NCBI GenBank assembly: GCA_902524045.1
Contig: CABZBT010000007.1
Span: forward strand, 1 to 33,075
Direction: 5' to 3'
DNA: 33,075 nucleotides
From: an uncultured Pelagibacteraceae bacterium
Lineage (GTDB): Bacteria > Pseudomonadota > Alphaproteobacteria > Pelagibacterales > Pelagibacteraceae
The translations under genes and the position numbers were made by a program. Shown here in pieces: positions 1 to 10,298 of this stretch; positions within the stretch are counted from its first letter, which is position 1; each line of letters starts with the position of its first letter. The notes beneath the pieces were generated by a model. That model worked only from the letters and a program-made list of their open reading frames with translations, was not told the origin of the DNA and searched no databases.

Positions 1-1
1 T

Positions 2-1609
2 ATAAAAAAATCTACAATGATTGACGAAGTTGGATGCGATTTAATAGATGCTGCAGGAGTAAAATCAATAAAAGTTTATTCAGTAATGACATGCAGTTCT
101 AAAGAAGGTGTGTGTGCTACTTGTTATGGACGAGATTTATCCAGAGGTAAAATGGTTCATGTTGGTGAAGCAATTGGGATGATTTCAGCTCAATCAATTG
201 GAGAACCTGGAACTCAATTAACTATGAGAACATTCCACGTTGGTGGTACAGCTTCAGTTAAACAAGACTCTCAAATAGTAACTAAAAGTGAAGGCACTTT
301 AAAGATATTAAATTCTAATATATTGGAAGACTCAAAGAAAAATTTAATTGTTATGGGTAGAAATACCCAGCTTTCAATTGAAGATGACAATGGAGTCCAA
401 ATAGCAGTTTATAAAGTTGCTTATGGATCTAAATTATTTTTTAACAATGGCGACAAAGTAAAAGCAAATACTAAAATCTGTGAGTGGGATCCTTACACAA
501 CTCCTGTGATTGCAGAAAAAAGTGGTATTGCAAGTTTTGTTGACTTAATTGATGGTGTTTCAATTCAGGAAACTACTGATGATGCTACAGGTATTTCTTC
601 GAAATCAGTTGTTGATTGGAGAGCTCAATCTAAAAGCTCTGATTTAAAACCTAGAATTACTTTGAGAGATGAAAAAGGAAATGTAATTAAAAAAGCTGAT
701 GATAATGAAGCTAGATATTATTTAGTCCCAGACTCTATTTTATCAATCAAAGATGGTCAAAAAGTTTATGCTGGTGATGTAATTGCAAGATTGCCCAAGG
801 AAACAACCAAAACAAAAGATATCACAGGTGGACTACCAAGAGTTGCAGAATTATTTGAGGCTAGAAAGGCAAAAGATAGTGCAATAATTGCAGAAAATGA
901 TGGACAAGTTGTTTTTGGTAAAGAAGTGCGAGGCAAACAAAGAATTTCTATTGTTCCTGAAAATGGTAATGAACCATCTAATTATTTAATTCCAAAAGGA
1001 AAGCACATTAACTTTAATCCAGGTGAAAAAATTAAAAAAGGGGAATATCTACTTGATGGTCAACCTTTACCTCATGATATTTTAAGAATAATGGGTATCA
1101 AAGATTTAACTGAGTATTTTGTTAATCAAGTTCAGGAAGTATATAGACTTCAAGGAGTTATAATTAATGACAAACATATCGAAACTATCCTAAGGCAAAT
1201 GTTGAAGAAGATTGAAGTCAAATCATCTGGAGACTCTACTTATTTACCAGGTGAAATAGTAGATAAAATCAAATTTGAAAATGTTAATGAAAAACTTAAA
1301 TCAGAAAATAAAATACCAGCGGTTGGTGAAAGAGTATTAATGGGTATTACCAAAGCTTCACTTCAAACTGAATCTTTCATTTCGGCTGCCTCATTTCAAG
1401 AAACAACTAGAGTTTTAACTGATGCAGCAATAAAAGGTAAAGTTGACCCCTTAAGTGGATTAAAAGAAAATGTTATTGTGGGCAGATTGGTTCCAGCTGG
1501 AACTGGTAATATAAAGAACAAATGGAACAAAAAAGCTCTAGAGGATGATAACAAATTTTTGTCAGAGCAAGAGAAAATTGAAGCCTCAGAAAATCAAGCA
1601 AATCAGTAG
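2..1609 (+). CDS. rpoC: DNA-directed RNA polymerase subunit beta' (C-terminal part, 5' truncated by window edge)
   Basis: Frame is open from base 2. Contains CxxCYGRDLSRG, GEAIGMISAQSIGEPGTQLTMRTFHVGG, GGLPRVAELFEAR and AASFQETTRVLTDAAIKGKVDPLSGLKENVIVGRLVPAGTG. Confidence 0.98.
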   Translation: MKKSTMIDEVGCDLIDAAGVKSIKVYSVMTCSSKEGVCATCYGRDLSRGKMVHVGEAIGMISAQSIGEPGTQLTMRTFHVGGTASVKQDSQIVTKSEGTLKILNSNILEDSKKNLIVMGRNTQLSIEDDNGVQIAVYKVAYGSKLFFNNGDKVKANTKICEWDPYTTPVIAEKSGIASFVDLIDGVSIQETTDDATGISSKSVVDWRAQSKSSDLKPRITLRDEKGNVIKKADDNEARYYLVPDSILSIKDGQKVYAGDVIARLPKETTKTKDITGGLPRVAELFEARKAKDSAIIAENDGQVVFGKEVRGKQRISIVPENGNEPSNYLIPKGKHINFNPGEKIKKGEYLLDGQPLPHDILRIMGIKDLTEYFVNQVQEVYRLQGVIINDKHIETILRQMLKKIEVKSSGDSTYLPGEIVDKIKFENVNEKLKSENKIPAVGERVLMGITKASLQTESFISAASFQETTRVLTDAAIKGKVDPLSGLKENVIVGRLVPAGTGNIKNKWNKKALEDDNKFLSEQEKIEASENQANQ

Positions 1610-1638
1610 AAAATATACCCTAAAACGAAGGTTTTAAT

Positions 1639-1666
1639 TTGACAAAGAGCAATTAATAAGTATTTT
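1639..1666 (+). promoter_or_regulatory. Putative sigma70-type promoter for rpsL: TTGACA (1639-1644), 16 bp spacer, TATTTT (1661-1666)
   Basis: Consensus -35 and near-consensus -10 in the largest intergenic gap of the r-protein cluster. Confidence 0.55.
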
Positions 1667-1688
1667 GGCGTAGTTTTTGGTTGGAATG

Positions 1689-1708
1689 TAGTACATTTGA
1701 ATGTACTA
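1689..1708 (+). promoter_or_regulatory. Perfect inverted repeat TAGTACATT-tg-AATGTACTA in the rpsL leader
   Basis: 9-nt arms are exact reverse complements, about 65 nt upstream of the rpsL ATG and downstream of the putative promoter. Confidence 0.5.
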
Positions 1709-1773
1709 AACGCTGCCATAATTGATCTGTCAGTTATTTCATCAAAAATAATTAATTAATAAAATTAAAATTT

Positions 1774-2145
1774 ATGCCGACGATTAACCAGTTGTTAAGA
1801 AAAAAAAGAGTTAAACAATTAAAAAGGAATAAAGTTCCAGCTTTGCAAAAACAACCTTTAAAAAGAGGCGTTTGTGTTAAAGTTTATACAACCACTCCAA
1901 AAAAACCCAATTCAGCTCTAAGAAAAGTTGCAAGAGTTAGATTATCAAATGGTTTTGAAGTTACTGCATATATACCAGGAGAAGGTCATAATCTTCAAGA
2001 GCACTCTGTTGTTTTGATAAGAGGTGGAAGGGTAAAAGATTTACCGGGCGTTAGATATCATATTCTAAGAGGAAACTTAGATACTCAGGGTGTTGCTAAC
2101 AGGAAAAAAAGAAGATCACTTTACGGGACTAAAAAAGGTAAGTAA
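1774..2145 (+). CDS. rpsL: 30S ribosomal protein S12
   Basis: [12 protein letters not shown]...[28 protein letters not shown]...[13 protein letters not shown]. Confidence 0.99.
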   Translation: MPTINQLLRKKRVKQLKRNKVPALQKQPLKRGVCVKVYTTTPKKPNSALRKVARVRLSNGFEVTAYIPGEGHNLQEHSVVLIRGGRVKDLPGVRYHILRGNLDTQGVANRKKRRSLYGTKKGK

Positions 2146-2147
2146 AA

Positions 2148-2618
2148 ATGTCTAGAAAAAAATCTCAACCAAAAAAAAATGTTGTCCCTGATCCAAAATT
2201 TAATTCAACAATAATCCCAAAACTAATTAATAATATAATGTATGATGGCAAAAGAGGTGTAGCCGCAAAGATTGTTTATGATGCTATAGAAAAAATTAAA
2301 ACTAAATCTAAAGATGAACCAATAAATATTTTTAACGAAGCAATAAATAATATAAAGCCGACAGTAGAGGTAAGATCTAGAAGGGTAGGTGGCGCAACAT
2401 ATCAAGTTCCAGTAGAGGTAAAAACTAAAAGAGCTCAAGCCTTAGCAATTAGATGGCTAGTAGACTCAGCGAGAAAAAGAAAAGACAAACATATGTCAGA
2501 TAAAATTTTTAATGAACTTTATGATGCTTACGAAAGAAAAGGAGCTGCAGTAAAAAAAAAGGAAGATGTTCATAAAATGGCAGAGTCTAATAAAGCATTC
2601 GCTCATTTTAGATGGTAA
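2148..2618 (+). CDS. rpsG: 30S ribosomal protein S7
   Basis: S7 motifs: VEVRSRRVGGATYQVPVEV..RAQALAIRWLVDSARKR...KAFAHFRW. Confidence 0.99.
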   Translation: MSRKKSQPKKNVVPDPKFNSTIIPKLINNIMYDGKRGVAAKIVYDAIEKIKTKSKDEPINIFNEAINNIKPTVEVRSRRVGGATYQVPVEVKTKRAQALAIRWLVDSARKRKDKHMSDKIFNELYDAYERKGAAVKKKEDVHKMAESNKAFAHFRW

Positions 2619-2624
2619 AATATT

Positions 2625-4703
2625 ATGGCTAGAACACATACACTAGATAAATACAGAAACATTGGAATTATGGCACACATAGATGCTGGAAAAACTACTA
2701 CAACTGAAAGAATATTATATTACACAGGTAAAAGTCATAAAATTGGTGAAGTCCATGATGGTGCAGCTACGATGGATTGGATGGAACAAGAACAGGAAAG
2801 AGGTATCACAATTACTTCAGCAGCCACAACCTGTTTTTGGCAAGATCATAGAATAAATATTATTGATACACCTGGACATGTTGATTTTACAATCGAAGTA
2901 GAAAGATCTTTAAAAGTTTTAGATGGAGCAGTAGCAGTTTTTGATGGAGTTGCAGGTGTTGAACCCCAATCAGAGACTGTGTGGAGACAAGCAGATAAAT
3001 ATAAAGTTCCAAGAATATGTTTCATTAATAAATTAGATAGAACTGGAGCTGACTTTTTTAGATGTGTAAACATGATTAAAGAAAGATTAGGAGCAAACCC
3101 TTTAGTGATACAAGTTCCAATTGGTATTGAAGCCTCTTTAAAAGGTGTGGTTGATTTAGTTAAAATGAAAGCCCAAGTATGGAAAAATGAGGCCTTAGGA
3201 GCCGAGTGGGAATACATGGACATACCAGATGATTTAAAAGAAATATCTCAAAAATATAGAACGGAATTAGTTGAGGCAGCAGTTGAACAAGATGAAAAGC
3301 TAATGGAGTCATATTTAAATGGTGATGAGATTAAAGAAGATGATCTTGTAAAATGTATAAGGAAAGGAACACTAAATTTTAGTTTTGTTCCAGTGATGAC
3401 TGGATCAGCTTTTAAAAATAAGGGAGTTCAGCCACTTTTAGACGCAGTAGTTAACTATCTACCAAGCCCTGTTGATATAGGTTCAATAAAAGGGACAAAA
3501 TTGGCTAGCGAGGATGAGTTAGAGATGAAATTTGAGGATAATGCACCATTTTCAGCTTTAGCTTTTAAGGTTGCCAATGATCCCTTTGTAGGATCTTTAA
3601 CTTTTATAAGAATTTATTCTGGAACTGTTAAGACTGGTACTGCGGTTTTTAATTCATCCAAAGAAAAAGAAGAGAGAGTGGGCAGAATGCTTTTAATGCA
3701 TGCAAATTCTAGAGAAGATATTAAAGAGGCCAATGCTGGTGATATTGTAGCCTTAGCAGGTTTAAAGAATACAATAACTGGACATACTTTGTGCGATGAA
3801 GAAAATAGTGTTCTATTAGAACCTATGGAGTTTCCAGACCCAGTAATTGAAATTGCAGTTGAACCTAAGACTAAAGCAGACCAGGAGAAGATGGGTGAAG
3901 CTTTAGGTAGATTAGCAAAAGAAGATCCATCATTTAGAGTGACCTCAGACGAAGAGTCTGGCCAAACAATTATTAAAGGTATGGGAGAGCTACATTTAGA
4001 TATTATTGTCGATAGAATGAAAAGAGAGTTTAAAGTCGAGGCTAATGTTGGTGCCCCTCAAGTTGCATACAGAGAAACAGTTGAAAATTCTTCAGAGGTT
4101 GAATATACACATAAAAAACAAAGTGGTGGAGCAGGTCAGTTTGCTAAAGTTAAATTACTTGTGGAGCCTCAAGAAGCTGGTAAAGGTCGTGAGGTCGAAA
4201 GCAAAATTAAAGGTGGCGCAATCCCAAAAGAATTTATTCCAGGAGTAGAAAAGGGTATCGAGACCGTTTCTGATGGAGGTATTTTAGCAGGGTTCCCAAT
4301 GATTGATTATAAAGTAACAATATTAGATGGATTACATCACGATGTAGACTCAAGTGTATTAGCTTTTGAATTAGCAAGTAGAGCTTGTTTTAAAGAAGCG
4401 TGTACTAAGGGTGGACTAAAACTTTTGGAACCAGTTATGAGAGTAGAGGTTGTTACCCCAGAGGATTATATGGGTGACGTTATCGGTGATCTAAATAGTA
4501 GAAGAGGTCAGATTAGTACCCAAGAACAAAGAGGTAACGCAACAGTCATTACAGCAATGGTGCCATTAGCAAATATGTTTGGTTATATAAACAGTTTACG
4601 ATCTATGTCACAAGGTAGAGCTCAGTATTCAATGTTTTTTGATCATTACTCAAAAGTACCTCAGAATGTGCAAGATGAAGTAACTAAAAAGATTGCAGGT
4701 TAA
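2625..4703 (+). CDS. fusA: Elongation factor G
   Basis: [41 protein letters not shown]; 692 aa. Confidence 0.99.
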   Translation: MARTHTLDKYRNIGIMAHIDAGKTTTTERILYYTGKSHKIGEVHDGAATMDWMEQEQERGITITSAATTCFWQDHRINIIDTPGHVDFTIEVERSLKVLDGAVAVFDGVAGVEPQSETVWRQADKYKVPRICFINKLDRTGADFFRCVNMIKERLGANPLVIQVPIGIEASLKGVVDLVKMKAQVWKNEALGAEWEYMDIPDDLKEISQKYRTELVEAAVEQDEKLMESYLNGDEIKEDDLVKCIRKGTLNFSFVPVMTGSAFKNKGVQPLLDAVVNYLPSPVDIGSIKGTKLASEDELEMKFEDNAPFSALAFKVANDPFVGSLTFIRIYSGTVKTGTAVFNSSKEKEERVGRMLLMHANSREDIKEANAGDIVALAGLKNTITGHTLCDEENSVLLEPMEFPDPVIEIAVEPKTKADQEKMGEALGRLAKEDPSFRVTSDEESGQTIIKGMGELHLDIIVDRMKREFKVEANVGAPQVAYRETVENSSEVEYTHKKQSGGAGQFAKVKLLVEPQEAGKGREVESKIKGGAIPKEFIPGVEKGIETVSDGGILAGFPMIDYKVTILDGLHHDVDSSVLAFELASRACFKEACTKGGLKLLEPVMRVEVVTPEDYMGDVIGDLNSRRGQISTQEQRGNATVITAMVPLANMFGYINSLRSMSQGRAQYSMFFDHYSKVPQNVQDEVTKKIAG

Positions 4704-4704
4704 T

Positions 4705-5013
4705 ATGGAAAAGCAAAATATAAGAATAAAGTTAAGAGCATACGATAATAAAGTTTTAGATGCATCTACTGAGGAAATAGTTAACACTGTAAAGAGGACA
4801 GGAGCAACGATTAAAGGACCAATTCCACTACCGACAAAGATAGAAAGATATACAGTTTTAAGATCTCCCCACATCGATAAAAAAAGTAGAGAACAATTTG
4901 AGTCAAGAACACACAAAAGATTAATAGACATTATAGAACCAACTCCTCAAACAGTAGAAGCCCTTATGAAACTAGACTTAGCTTCTGGTGTAGATGTGGA
5001 GATTAAGATTTAA
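4705..5013 (+). CDS. rpsJ: 30S ribosomal protein S10
   Basis: [21 protein letters not shown]...[42 protein letters not shown] at 4705 preferred over the TTG-initiated ORF at 4693. Confidence 0.98.
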   Translation: MEKQNIRIKLRAYDNKVLDASTEEIVNTVKRTGATIKGPIPLPTKIERYTVLRSPHIDKKSREQFESRTHKRLIDIIEPTPQTVEALMKLDLASGVDVEIKI

Positions 5014-5015
5014 TT

Positions 5016-5729
5016 ATGAGAGAAATAGCTTTAATAGGAAAGAAAATTGGAATGACAAGAGAGTTTTATAAAACTGGTCAGTTAGTTCCTGTCACTGTTC
5101 TTAAAATGGAGAAAGCTCGTGTTATTCAGGTTATAGATACAGAAAAAAGAGGCTATAAAGCTGTCCAATTAGGATTTGGTAAAATAAAAAATTCCAAATT
5201 AACAAAAGCAATGAAGGGGTATTTTGCAAAAAAAAACACTGAAGCTAAAAAAAAATTAAAGGAATTTAGAGTTGAAAATTTAGAAAACTTTAAGGAGGGG
5301 AATGAGCTTGGTCTTGAAATTTTCAAGGATATTAAATTTGTAGATACAAAATCTAAGACTATCGGTAAGGGTTTCGCAGGAGCTATGAAAAGACACAATT
5401 TTGGAGGATTGAGAGCTACTCATGGTGTATCGATCTCTCATAGATCACATGGTTCTACCGGCCAAAGACAAGATCCAGGGAAGGTTTTTAAGGGTAAAAA
5501 GATGGCTGGACATATGGGTGATAAGCTAAGAACAATGCAAAACATTGAAATAATTAAAACTGATATAGAAAATGAATTACTCTATCTTAAGGGCTCTATA
5601 CCCGGATCTAAAAATTCAGAGGTACTTGTGCAAGGATCTATTAAAAATATAAAAAAATTAACAATTGATGAAAAAATAAAAGCTGCAGAGCAGGCAAAAA
5701 AAATACCAGATAAGAAGAAAAAAAAATGA
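5016..5729 (+). CDS. rplC: 50S ribosomal protein L3 (Lys-rich C-terminal tail)
   Basis: IGKKIGMTREF...RASHG-type GGLRATHGVSISHRSHGSTGQRQDPGKVFKGKKMAGHMG. Confidence 0.98.
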   Translation: MREIALIGKKIGMTREFYKTGQLVPVTVLKMEKARVIQVIDTEKRGYKAVQLGFGKIKNSKLTKAMKGYFAKKNTEAKKKLKEFRVENLENFKEGNELGLEIFKDIKFVDTKSKTIGKGFAGAMKRHNFGGLRATHGVSISHRSHGSTGQRQDPGKVFKGKKMAGHMGDKLRTMQNIEIIKTDIENELLYLKGSIPGSKNSEVLVQGSIKNIKKLTIDEKIKAAEQAKKIPDKKKKK

Positions 5730-6349
5730 AGATTGATAAATTAAATTTGGATGGAAAAAAAAGCTCAATCGAAGTTTTAGATAAAATTTTTTTAGCCAAA
5801 ATAAATCACAAACTAATCAGCAGTGTTTTATACAAAACAAATGCTAATTACAAAGGTAGACATGCCAAAACAAAACAACAAAATGAAGTTTCTGGTCCAA
5901 CATCAAAAATATATGCACAAAAAGGAACTGGTAATGCTCGACATGCAAGTAGAAAAGCGCCTATATTTGTTGGTGGTGGTGTTGCGCACGGTCCAAAAGG
6001 ACAGCTTTCTTACAAAATAAGGAAGTTAAATAAAACTGAAAAAAAAAAAAGTATAGCTTCATTATTGAGTGAAAAAACTCAGAATAAAGATTTGTTAATA
6101 TTAGGTGATTTTAAAGATGAGATTAAAAAGACAAAAGAGATGAGTACCATTCTTAAAAAATTTGAGATTTTTAACTCTTTACTAATCCTAGACAAAACAT
6201 CAAAAAATAAAATAGAAAGATCGGTTAGAAATATTCCGAATACCAAAGTGACTGATATTAATCATTTTAGTGCATTTGATATTATAAAATTTAAAAAAAT
6301 TGTTTTTACAGAAAGTTCGGTAAAAGAATTAGAAAAGAGGTATGCTTAA
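5726..6349 (+). CDS. rplD: 50S ribosomal protein L4
   Basis: GPTSKIYAQKGTGNARHASRKAPIFVGGGVAHGP. Confidence 0.97.
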   Translation: MKIDKLNLDGKKSSIEVLDKIFLAKINHKLISSVLYKTNANYKGRHAKTKQQNEVSGPTSKIYAQKGTGNARHASRKAPIFVGGGVAHGPKGQLSYKIRKLNKTEKKKSIASLLSEKTQNKDLLILGDFKDEIKKTKEMSTILKKFEIFNSLLILDKTSKNKIERSVRNIPNTKVTDINHFSAFDIIKFKKIVFTESSVKELEKRYA

Positions 6350-6350
6350 A

Positions 6351-6644
6351 ATGGAAAAAATTCACCTATTCGATAAAATTTTATCTCCTTTACTAACTGA
6401 AAAATCGACTAATTTATCTGAACAAAATAAGATAGTTTTTAAAGTACATAAAAATGCCAATAAACAGAATTTAAAAAGAAACATTGAAAAAATTTTTAAA
6501 GTTAACGTCACTAAAATAAATATTATTAACAAACAAAATCGAATTAAATTAACTAGAGGCAAAAAAGTAAAAGTCTCAGGTTTTAAAAAAGTAATTGTAA
6601 CACTTAAAAAAGGTCAAACGATTGATCTAACTACAGGAATTTAA
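6351..6644 (+). CDS. rplW: 50S ribosomal protein L23
   Basis: LSPLLTEKST...ANKQNLKRNIEKIFKVNVTKINIIN. Start at MEKIHLF preferred; an upstream ATG lies at 6342. Confidence 0.95.
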   Translation: MEKIHLFDKILSPLLTEKSTNLSEQNKIVFKVHKNANKQNLKRNIEKIFKVNVTKINIINKQNRIKLTRGKKVKVSGFKKVIVTLKKGQTIDLTTGI

Positions 6645-6645
6645 T

Positions 6646-7485
6646 ATGGCATTAAAAACTTTTAAACCTTATACCAAATCAACCCGAGGAACCATTCTTG
6701 TTGATAGAACTGGTCTTTGGAAAGGTAAGCCTTTTAAGTCTTTAGTTTCTCCTAAAAATGCGATGAAGGGAAGAAATAACAATGGACATATTACTTCTAT
6801 TAATAGAGCAGGTGGTCACAAAAAGATGTACAGACACGTTGATTTTTATAGAAAAAAATTTGACGCTCCTGCTACTGTTGAGAGAATTGAATATGACCCA
6901 AACAGATCTTGTTACATAATGTTAGTTAAATTTGAGGATAACACTCGCGCATATTACTTAGCACCTCAAAAAATTAAAGTGGGTGACAAAGTAGAAAATG
7001 GCTCTAAGAAAGAAATTAAAATTGGTAATTGCATGCCACTACAAGATATTCCTGTTGGTATAGATATTCATAATGTTGAAATTCAGCCTGGTGGTGGTGG
7101 TAAAATAGCTAGATCTGCTGGAACTTCTGTCACAATAAGTGGTTTAGATGGTAATTATAGTTTGATTAAACTTACTTCAGGAGAAGTAAGAAAAATAGAC
7201 TCAAGGTCATTAGCCACTATAGGTGTACTAAGCAACCCTGATCAAAAAAATATTAAAATTGGAAAAGCTGGAAGATCTAGATGGTTAGGTAGAAGACCTC
7301 ATACCAGAGGTGTTGTTAAAAATCCTGTAGATCACCCACATGGAGGTGGAGAAGGAAAAAGTGCAGGTGGTAGACACCCTGTATCTCCAAAGGGTAAATC
7401 AGCTAAAGGATTAAAGACTAGAGATAACAAACGAACAGATAAATTTATAATAAAAAGAAGGAATAAAAGGAAGGATACAAAATAA
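6646..7485 (+). CDS. rplB: 50S ribosomal protein L2
   Basis: [22 protein letters not shown]...[27 protein letters not shown]. Confidence 0.99.
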   Translation: MALKTFKPYTKSTRGTILVDRTGLWKGKPFKSLVSPKNAMKGRNNNGHITSINRAGGHKKMYRHVDFYRKKFDAPATVERIEYDPNRSCYIMLVKFEDNTRAYYLAPQKIKVGDKVENGSKKEIKIGNCMPLQDIPVGIDIHNVEIQPGGGGKIARSAGTSVTISGLDGNYSLIKLTSGEVRKIDSRSLATIGVLSNPDQKNIKIGKAGRSRWLGRRPHTRGVVKNPVDHPHGGGEGKSAGGRHPVSPKGKSAKGLKTRDNKRTDKFIIKRRNKRKDTK

Positions 7486-7784
7486 TGGCTAGAGCAGTTT
7501 GGAAGGGTCCTTTTGTTGAAGAAAGTTTAATGAAGAAAGTTGACAAATATAAAACTAATCCAAAAAAGATACCAATCAAAACATGGTCAAGAAAATCAAC
7601 AATTTTACCAGATTTTGTTGGCGTTAGTTTTTTAATTTATAATGGAAAAAAATTTATACCAATAACTATTTCTGAAGATATGGTTGGTCACAAATTAGGC
7701 GAATTTGCACCAACTCGAACTTTCTTTGGTCATACTCCAGCAGATAAAAAAGCTAAGCCTGATGAAGTAGACGCAAAAAAATAA
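7485..7784 (+). CDS. rpsS: 30S ribosomal protein S19
   Basis: [19 protein letters not shown]...[16 protein letters not shown]...[15 protein letters not shown]. Confidence 0.98.
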   Translation: MARAVWKGPFVEESLMKKVDKYKTNPKKIPIKTWSRKSTILPDFVGVSFLIYNGKKFIPITISEDMVGHKLGEFAPTRTFFGHTPADKKAKPDEVDAKK

Positions 7785-7786
7785 TT

Positions 7787-8185
7787 ATGAGCAAAAAAAA
7801 CAAAAAAAAAATTAATAAAGATAAAATAGTAAGATCAATAAATAATAATATTAGATCAAGTGTTAGAAAACTAAATCCAATTCTTAGAGGAATTGTTGGT
7901 AAAAAAGTTGATGTTGCAATAAGAGATCTAGATTTTTCAGAAAAAAGAATTACAAACGATATTAAAAAAACTCTTAGTTCAGCAGTAGCAAATGCAGAAA
8001 ATAATTTCCAATATGACATTGATAAACTTATTGTCAAAGAGGCTTATTGTGGAAAAAAAATTATTATGAAACGATTTAGACCACGAGCAAAAGGAAGAGC
8101 TGCACCAATATTAAAACCTTATTCAAGTGTTACAATAATTTTATCTGAGGCAAAAAAAATGGAGAGTCATGGGTCAAAAAGTTAA
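7787..8185 (+). CDS. rplV: 50S ribosomal protein L22
   Basis: VAIRDLDFSEKRITNDIKKTLSSAVANAENN...RFRPRAKGRAAPILKPYSSVTIIL; overlaps the rpsC start by 17 bp. Confidence 0.96.
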   Translation: MSKKNKKKINKDKIVRSINNNIRSSVRKLNPILRGIVGKKVDVAIRDLDFSEKRITNDIKKTLSSAVANAENNFQYDIDKLIVKEAYCGKKIIMKRFRPRAKGRAAPILKPYSSVTIILSEAKKMESHGSKS

Positions 8186-8849
8186 TCCAGTGGGTTTTAG
8201 ATTGGGTGTCAACAGAGGCTGGGACTCTGTCTGGTATGCTAAAAAGAAAGATTTTGGAAATTATCTAATCGAGGATTTTAAAATTAGAGAATATATTAAA
8301 AAAAATGTAATTAATTCTGGTGTTTCAAAAGTAATGATAGAGCGAACTTCTAACAAATGTTATGTCACAATTTATACATCTAGACCAGGTTTTGTTATAG
8401 GTAAAAAGGGAAGTGATATTGATAAAATCAAAAATAATTTGTCTAAATTTACAAAAAATGAGGTTTCACTTAACATCAAGGAAGTAAAAAAACCTGAGAC
8501 AAATGCTTATTTAGTAGCTGAAAATATTGCACAACAATTGGTAAAAAGAATTTCTTATAGACGTGCTATGAAAAGAGCAATGCAATCTTGTCTAAGACTT
8601 GGAGCAAAAGGAATAAAAGTATCAATTAGTGGGAGACTAGGAGGAAATGAAATAGCGAGAACTGAATGGTTAAGGGATGGAAGTATACCTTCACACACTC
8701 TTAGAGCCGACATAGATTATGCTGAGGCTGAAGCATTAACAACATACGGGATCATTGGTATAAAAGTTTGGATCTATAAAGGTGAAGTATTTGCAAGAGA
8801 ATTTAGTCAGGAAACTAATAAAGTAATTTCAAAAGAGGCTAAGGTATAA
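8169..8849 (+). CDS. rpsC: 30S ribosomal protein S3
   Basis: MGQKVNPVGFRLGVNRGWDSVWYA...RPGFVIGKKGSDIDKI...GRLGGNEIARTEW. Confidence 0.99.
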   Translation: MGQKVNPVGFRLGVNRGWDSVWYAKKKDFGNYLIEDFKIREYIKKNVINSGVSKVMIERTSNKCYVTIYTSRPGFVIGKKGSDIDKIKNNLSKFTKNEVSLNIKEVKKPETNAYLVAENIAQQLVKRISYRRAMKRAMQSCLRLGAKGIKVSISGRLGGNEIARTEWLRDGSIPSHTLRADIDYAEAEALTTYGIIGIKVWIYKGEVFAREFSQETNKVISKEAKV

Positions 8850-9260
8850 ATGTTGCAGCCAGTAAGAACTAAATGGAGAAAAGCACATAAGGGAAGAATA
8901 CATGGTACAGCCTCTAGAGCTAATTTTATTAATTATGGAGCCTATGCATTGAAAGCATTATCTCCCGATAGAGTTACAGGAAAACAAATTGAGGCTGCAA
9001 GAGTAGCTTTAACAAGGCATATGAAAAGGCAAGGCAGAGTTTGGACAAGAATATTTCCTAATATACCAGTATCAAAAAAACCAATTGAGGTTCGAATGGG
9101 AAAAGGAAAAGGTTCTCCTGAATTTTATGCATGTCGAGTAAAACCTGGACGAATATTATTTGAGGTTGATGGTGTGTCCGAAAAGATTGCAAAAGAGGCT
9201 TTATACAAAGCATCAGCAAAACTACCAATAAAAACAAAAACTGTTAAGAGATTTTTATAG
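8850..9260 (+). CDS. rplP: 50S ribosomal protein L16
   Basis: [16 protein letters not shown]...[25 protein letters not shown]. Confidence 0.99.
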   Translation: MLQPVRTKWRKAHKGRIHGTASRANFINYGAYALKALSPDRVTGKQIEAARVALTRHMKRQGRVWTRIFPNIPVSKKPIEVRMGKGKGSPEFYACRVKPGRILFEVDGVSEKIAKEALYKASAKLPIKTKTVKRFL

Positions 9261-9261
9261 T

Positions 9262-9453
9262 ATGAAAAAACAAGAAATAAAGAAATTATCAAAAGATGAA
9301 ATTTTAAAAAATATCGATAAATTCAAAAAAGATTTATTTAATTTCAGGTTTCAAAAAATTAATTCACAAGTGACAAATCCTTCTAAAATTAATGAAACTA
9401 AGAAAATAATTGCAAGATTAAAAACTGTGTTAAAAGGAAAAATTAATGCCTAA
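9262..9453 (+). CDS. rpmC: 50S ribosomal protein L29
   Basis: 63 aa, position between rplP and rpsQ, FKKDLFNFRFQKINSQVTNPSKINETKKIIARLKT. Confidence 0.93.
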   Translation: MKKQEIKKLSKDEILKNIDKFKKDLFNFRFQKINSQVTNPSKINETKKIIARLKTVLKGKINA

Positions 9454-9685
9454 AAAAATATTAACTGGTATAGTAGTCAGTGATAAACCTAATAAAACAA
9501 TTACTGTACTAATCGAAAGAAAATATTCTCACCCAGTCCTTAAAAAGATTGTTAAAGTAAGAAAAAAATATAATGCACATGATGAAAACAATAAATTTAA
9601 GACAGGCGATAAAGTTTCTATTATTGAAAGTAAACCTTTTTCTAAAAATAAAAAATTTCAAGTAATGGAGAGTTTAAAATCATGA
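9446..9685 (+). CDS. rpsQ: 30S ribosomal protein S17
   Basis: [44 protein letters not shown]. Confidence 0.97.
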   Translation: MPKKILTGIVVSDKPNKTITVLIERKYSHPVLKKIVKVRKKYNAHDENNKFKTGDKVSIIESKPFSKNKKFQVMESLKS

Positions 9686-10050
9686 TACAAGTTCAAACAG
9701 AATTATTAGTAGCTGATAATACAGGTGCAAAAAAAATTGAATGTATTAAAGTTTTAGGTGGTTCTAAGCGAAGATATGCTAGCATTGGAGATACTATTGT
9801 AATTGCGGTTAAAGAAGCAATCCCAAAGGGCAAAGTAAAGAAAGGAACAGTACACAAAGCAGTAGTTGTTAGAGTAAAAAAAGGTATTCACAGAGATGAT
9901 GGTTCAAAAGTCAAATTTGATAATAATGCAGCCGTGTTAGTTGATGATAAGGGTGAACCAGTTGGGACAAGAATTTTTGGACCAGTAACAAGAGAATTAC
10001 GAACTAGAGGTCAAATGAAGATAATCTCTTTAGCACCAGAGGTCATATAA
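9682..10050 (+). CDS. rplN: 50S ribosomal protein L14
   Basis: [27 protein letters not shown]...[13 protein letters not shown]. Confidence 0.99.
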   Translation: MIQVQTELLVADNTGAKKIECIKVLGGSKRRYASIGDTIVIAVKEAIPKGKVKKGTVHKAVVVRVKKGIHRDDGSKVKFDNNAAVLVDDKGEPVGTRIFGPVTRELRTRGQMKIISLAPEVI

Positions 10051-10298
10051 TGATTAAAAAGGGTTTAAAAGTTAAAATTTTGACTGGGAAGGACAAAACA
10101 AAAGAGGGTGAAGTTATAGAAATAGATAGATCTAATAATAGAGCTAAAGTTAAAGATCTAAATATGATTAAAAAACATGTAAAGACTACAAAAGAAAAAA
10201 AAGGTGGGATATTTTCTAAAGAAAATTTTATTAATATATCAAATTTAAAATTAATTAATGAACAAAAACAAAGTAAGAAAAAAGAGGTTAAAAAATAA
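10050..10298 (+). CDS. rplX: 50S ribosomal protein L24 (short)
   Basis: [37 protein letters not shown]; position between rplN and rplE. Confidence 0.95.
   Translation: MIKKGLKVKILTGKDKTKEGEVIEIDRSNNRAKVKDLNMIKKHVKTTKEKKGGIFSKENFINISNLKLINEQKQSKKKEVKK

Noticed and set aside
2223-2438. 71-aa antisense ORF inside rpsG
   Set aside because: Shadow ORF opposite a certain CDS; Phe/Tyr/Ile-rich composition typical of antisense to Lys-rich coding.
2846-3223. 125-aa antisense ORF inside fusA
   Set aside because: It is a shadow of the highly conserved EF-G frame in AT-rich DNA, with no recognisable domain or initiation context.
4650-4931. 93-aa antisense ORF over the fusA-rpsJ junction
   Set aside because: The apparent hydrophobicity comes from reading a Lys-rich gene backwards; overlaps confident CDSs.
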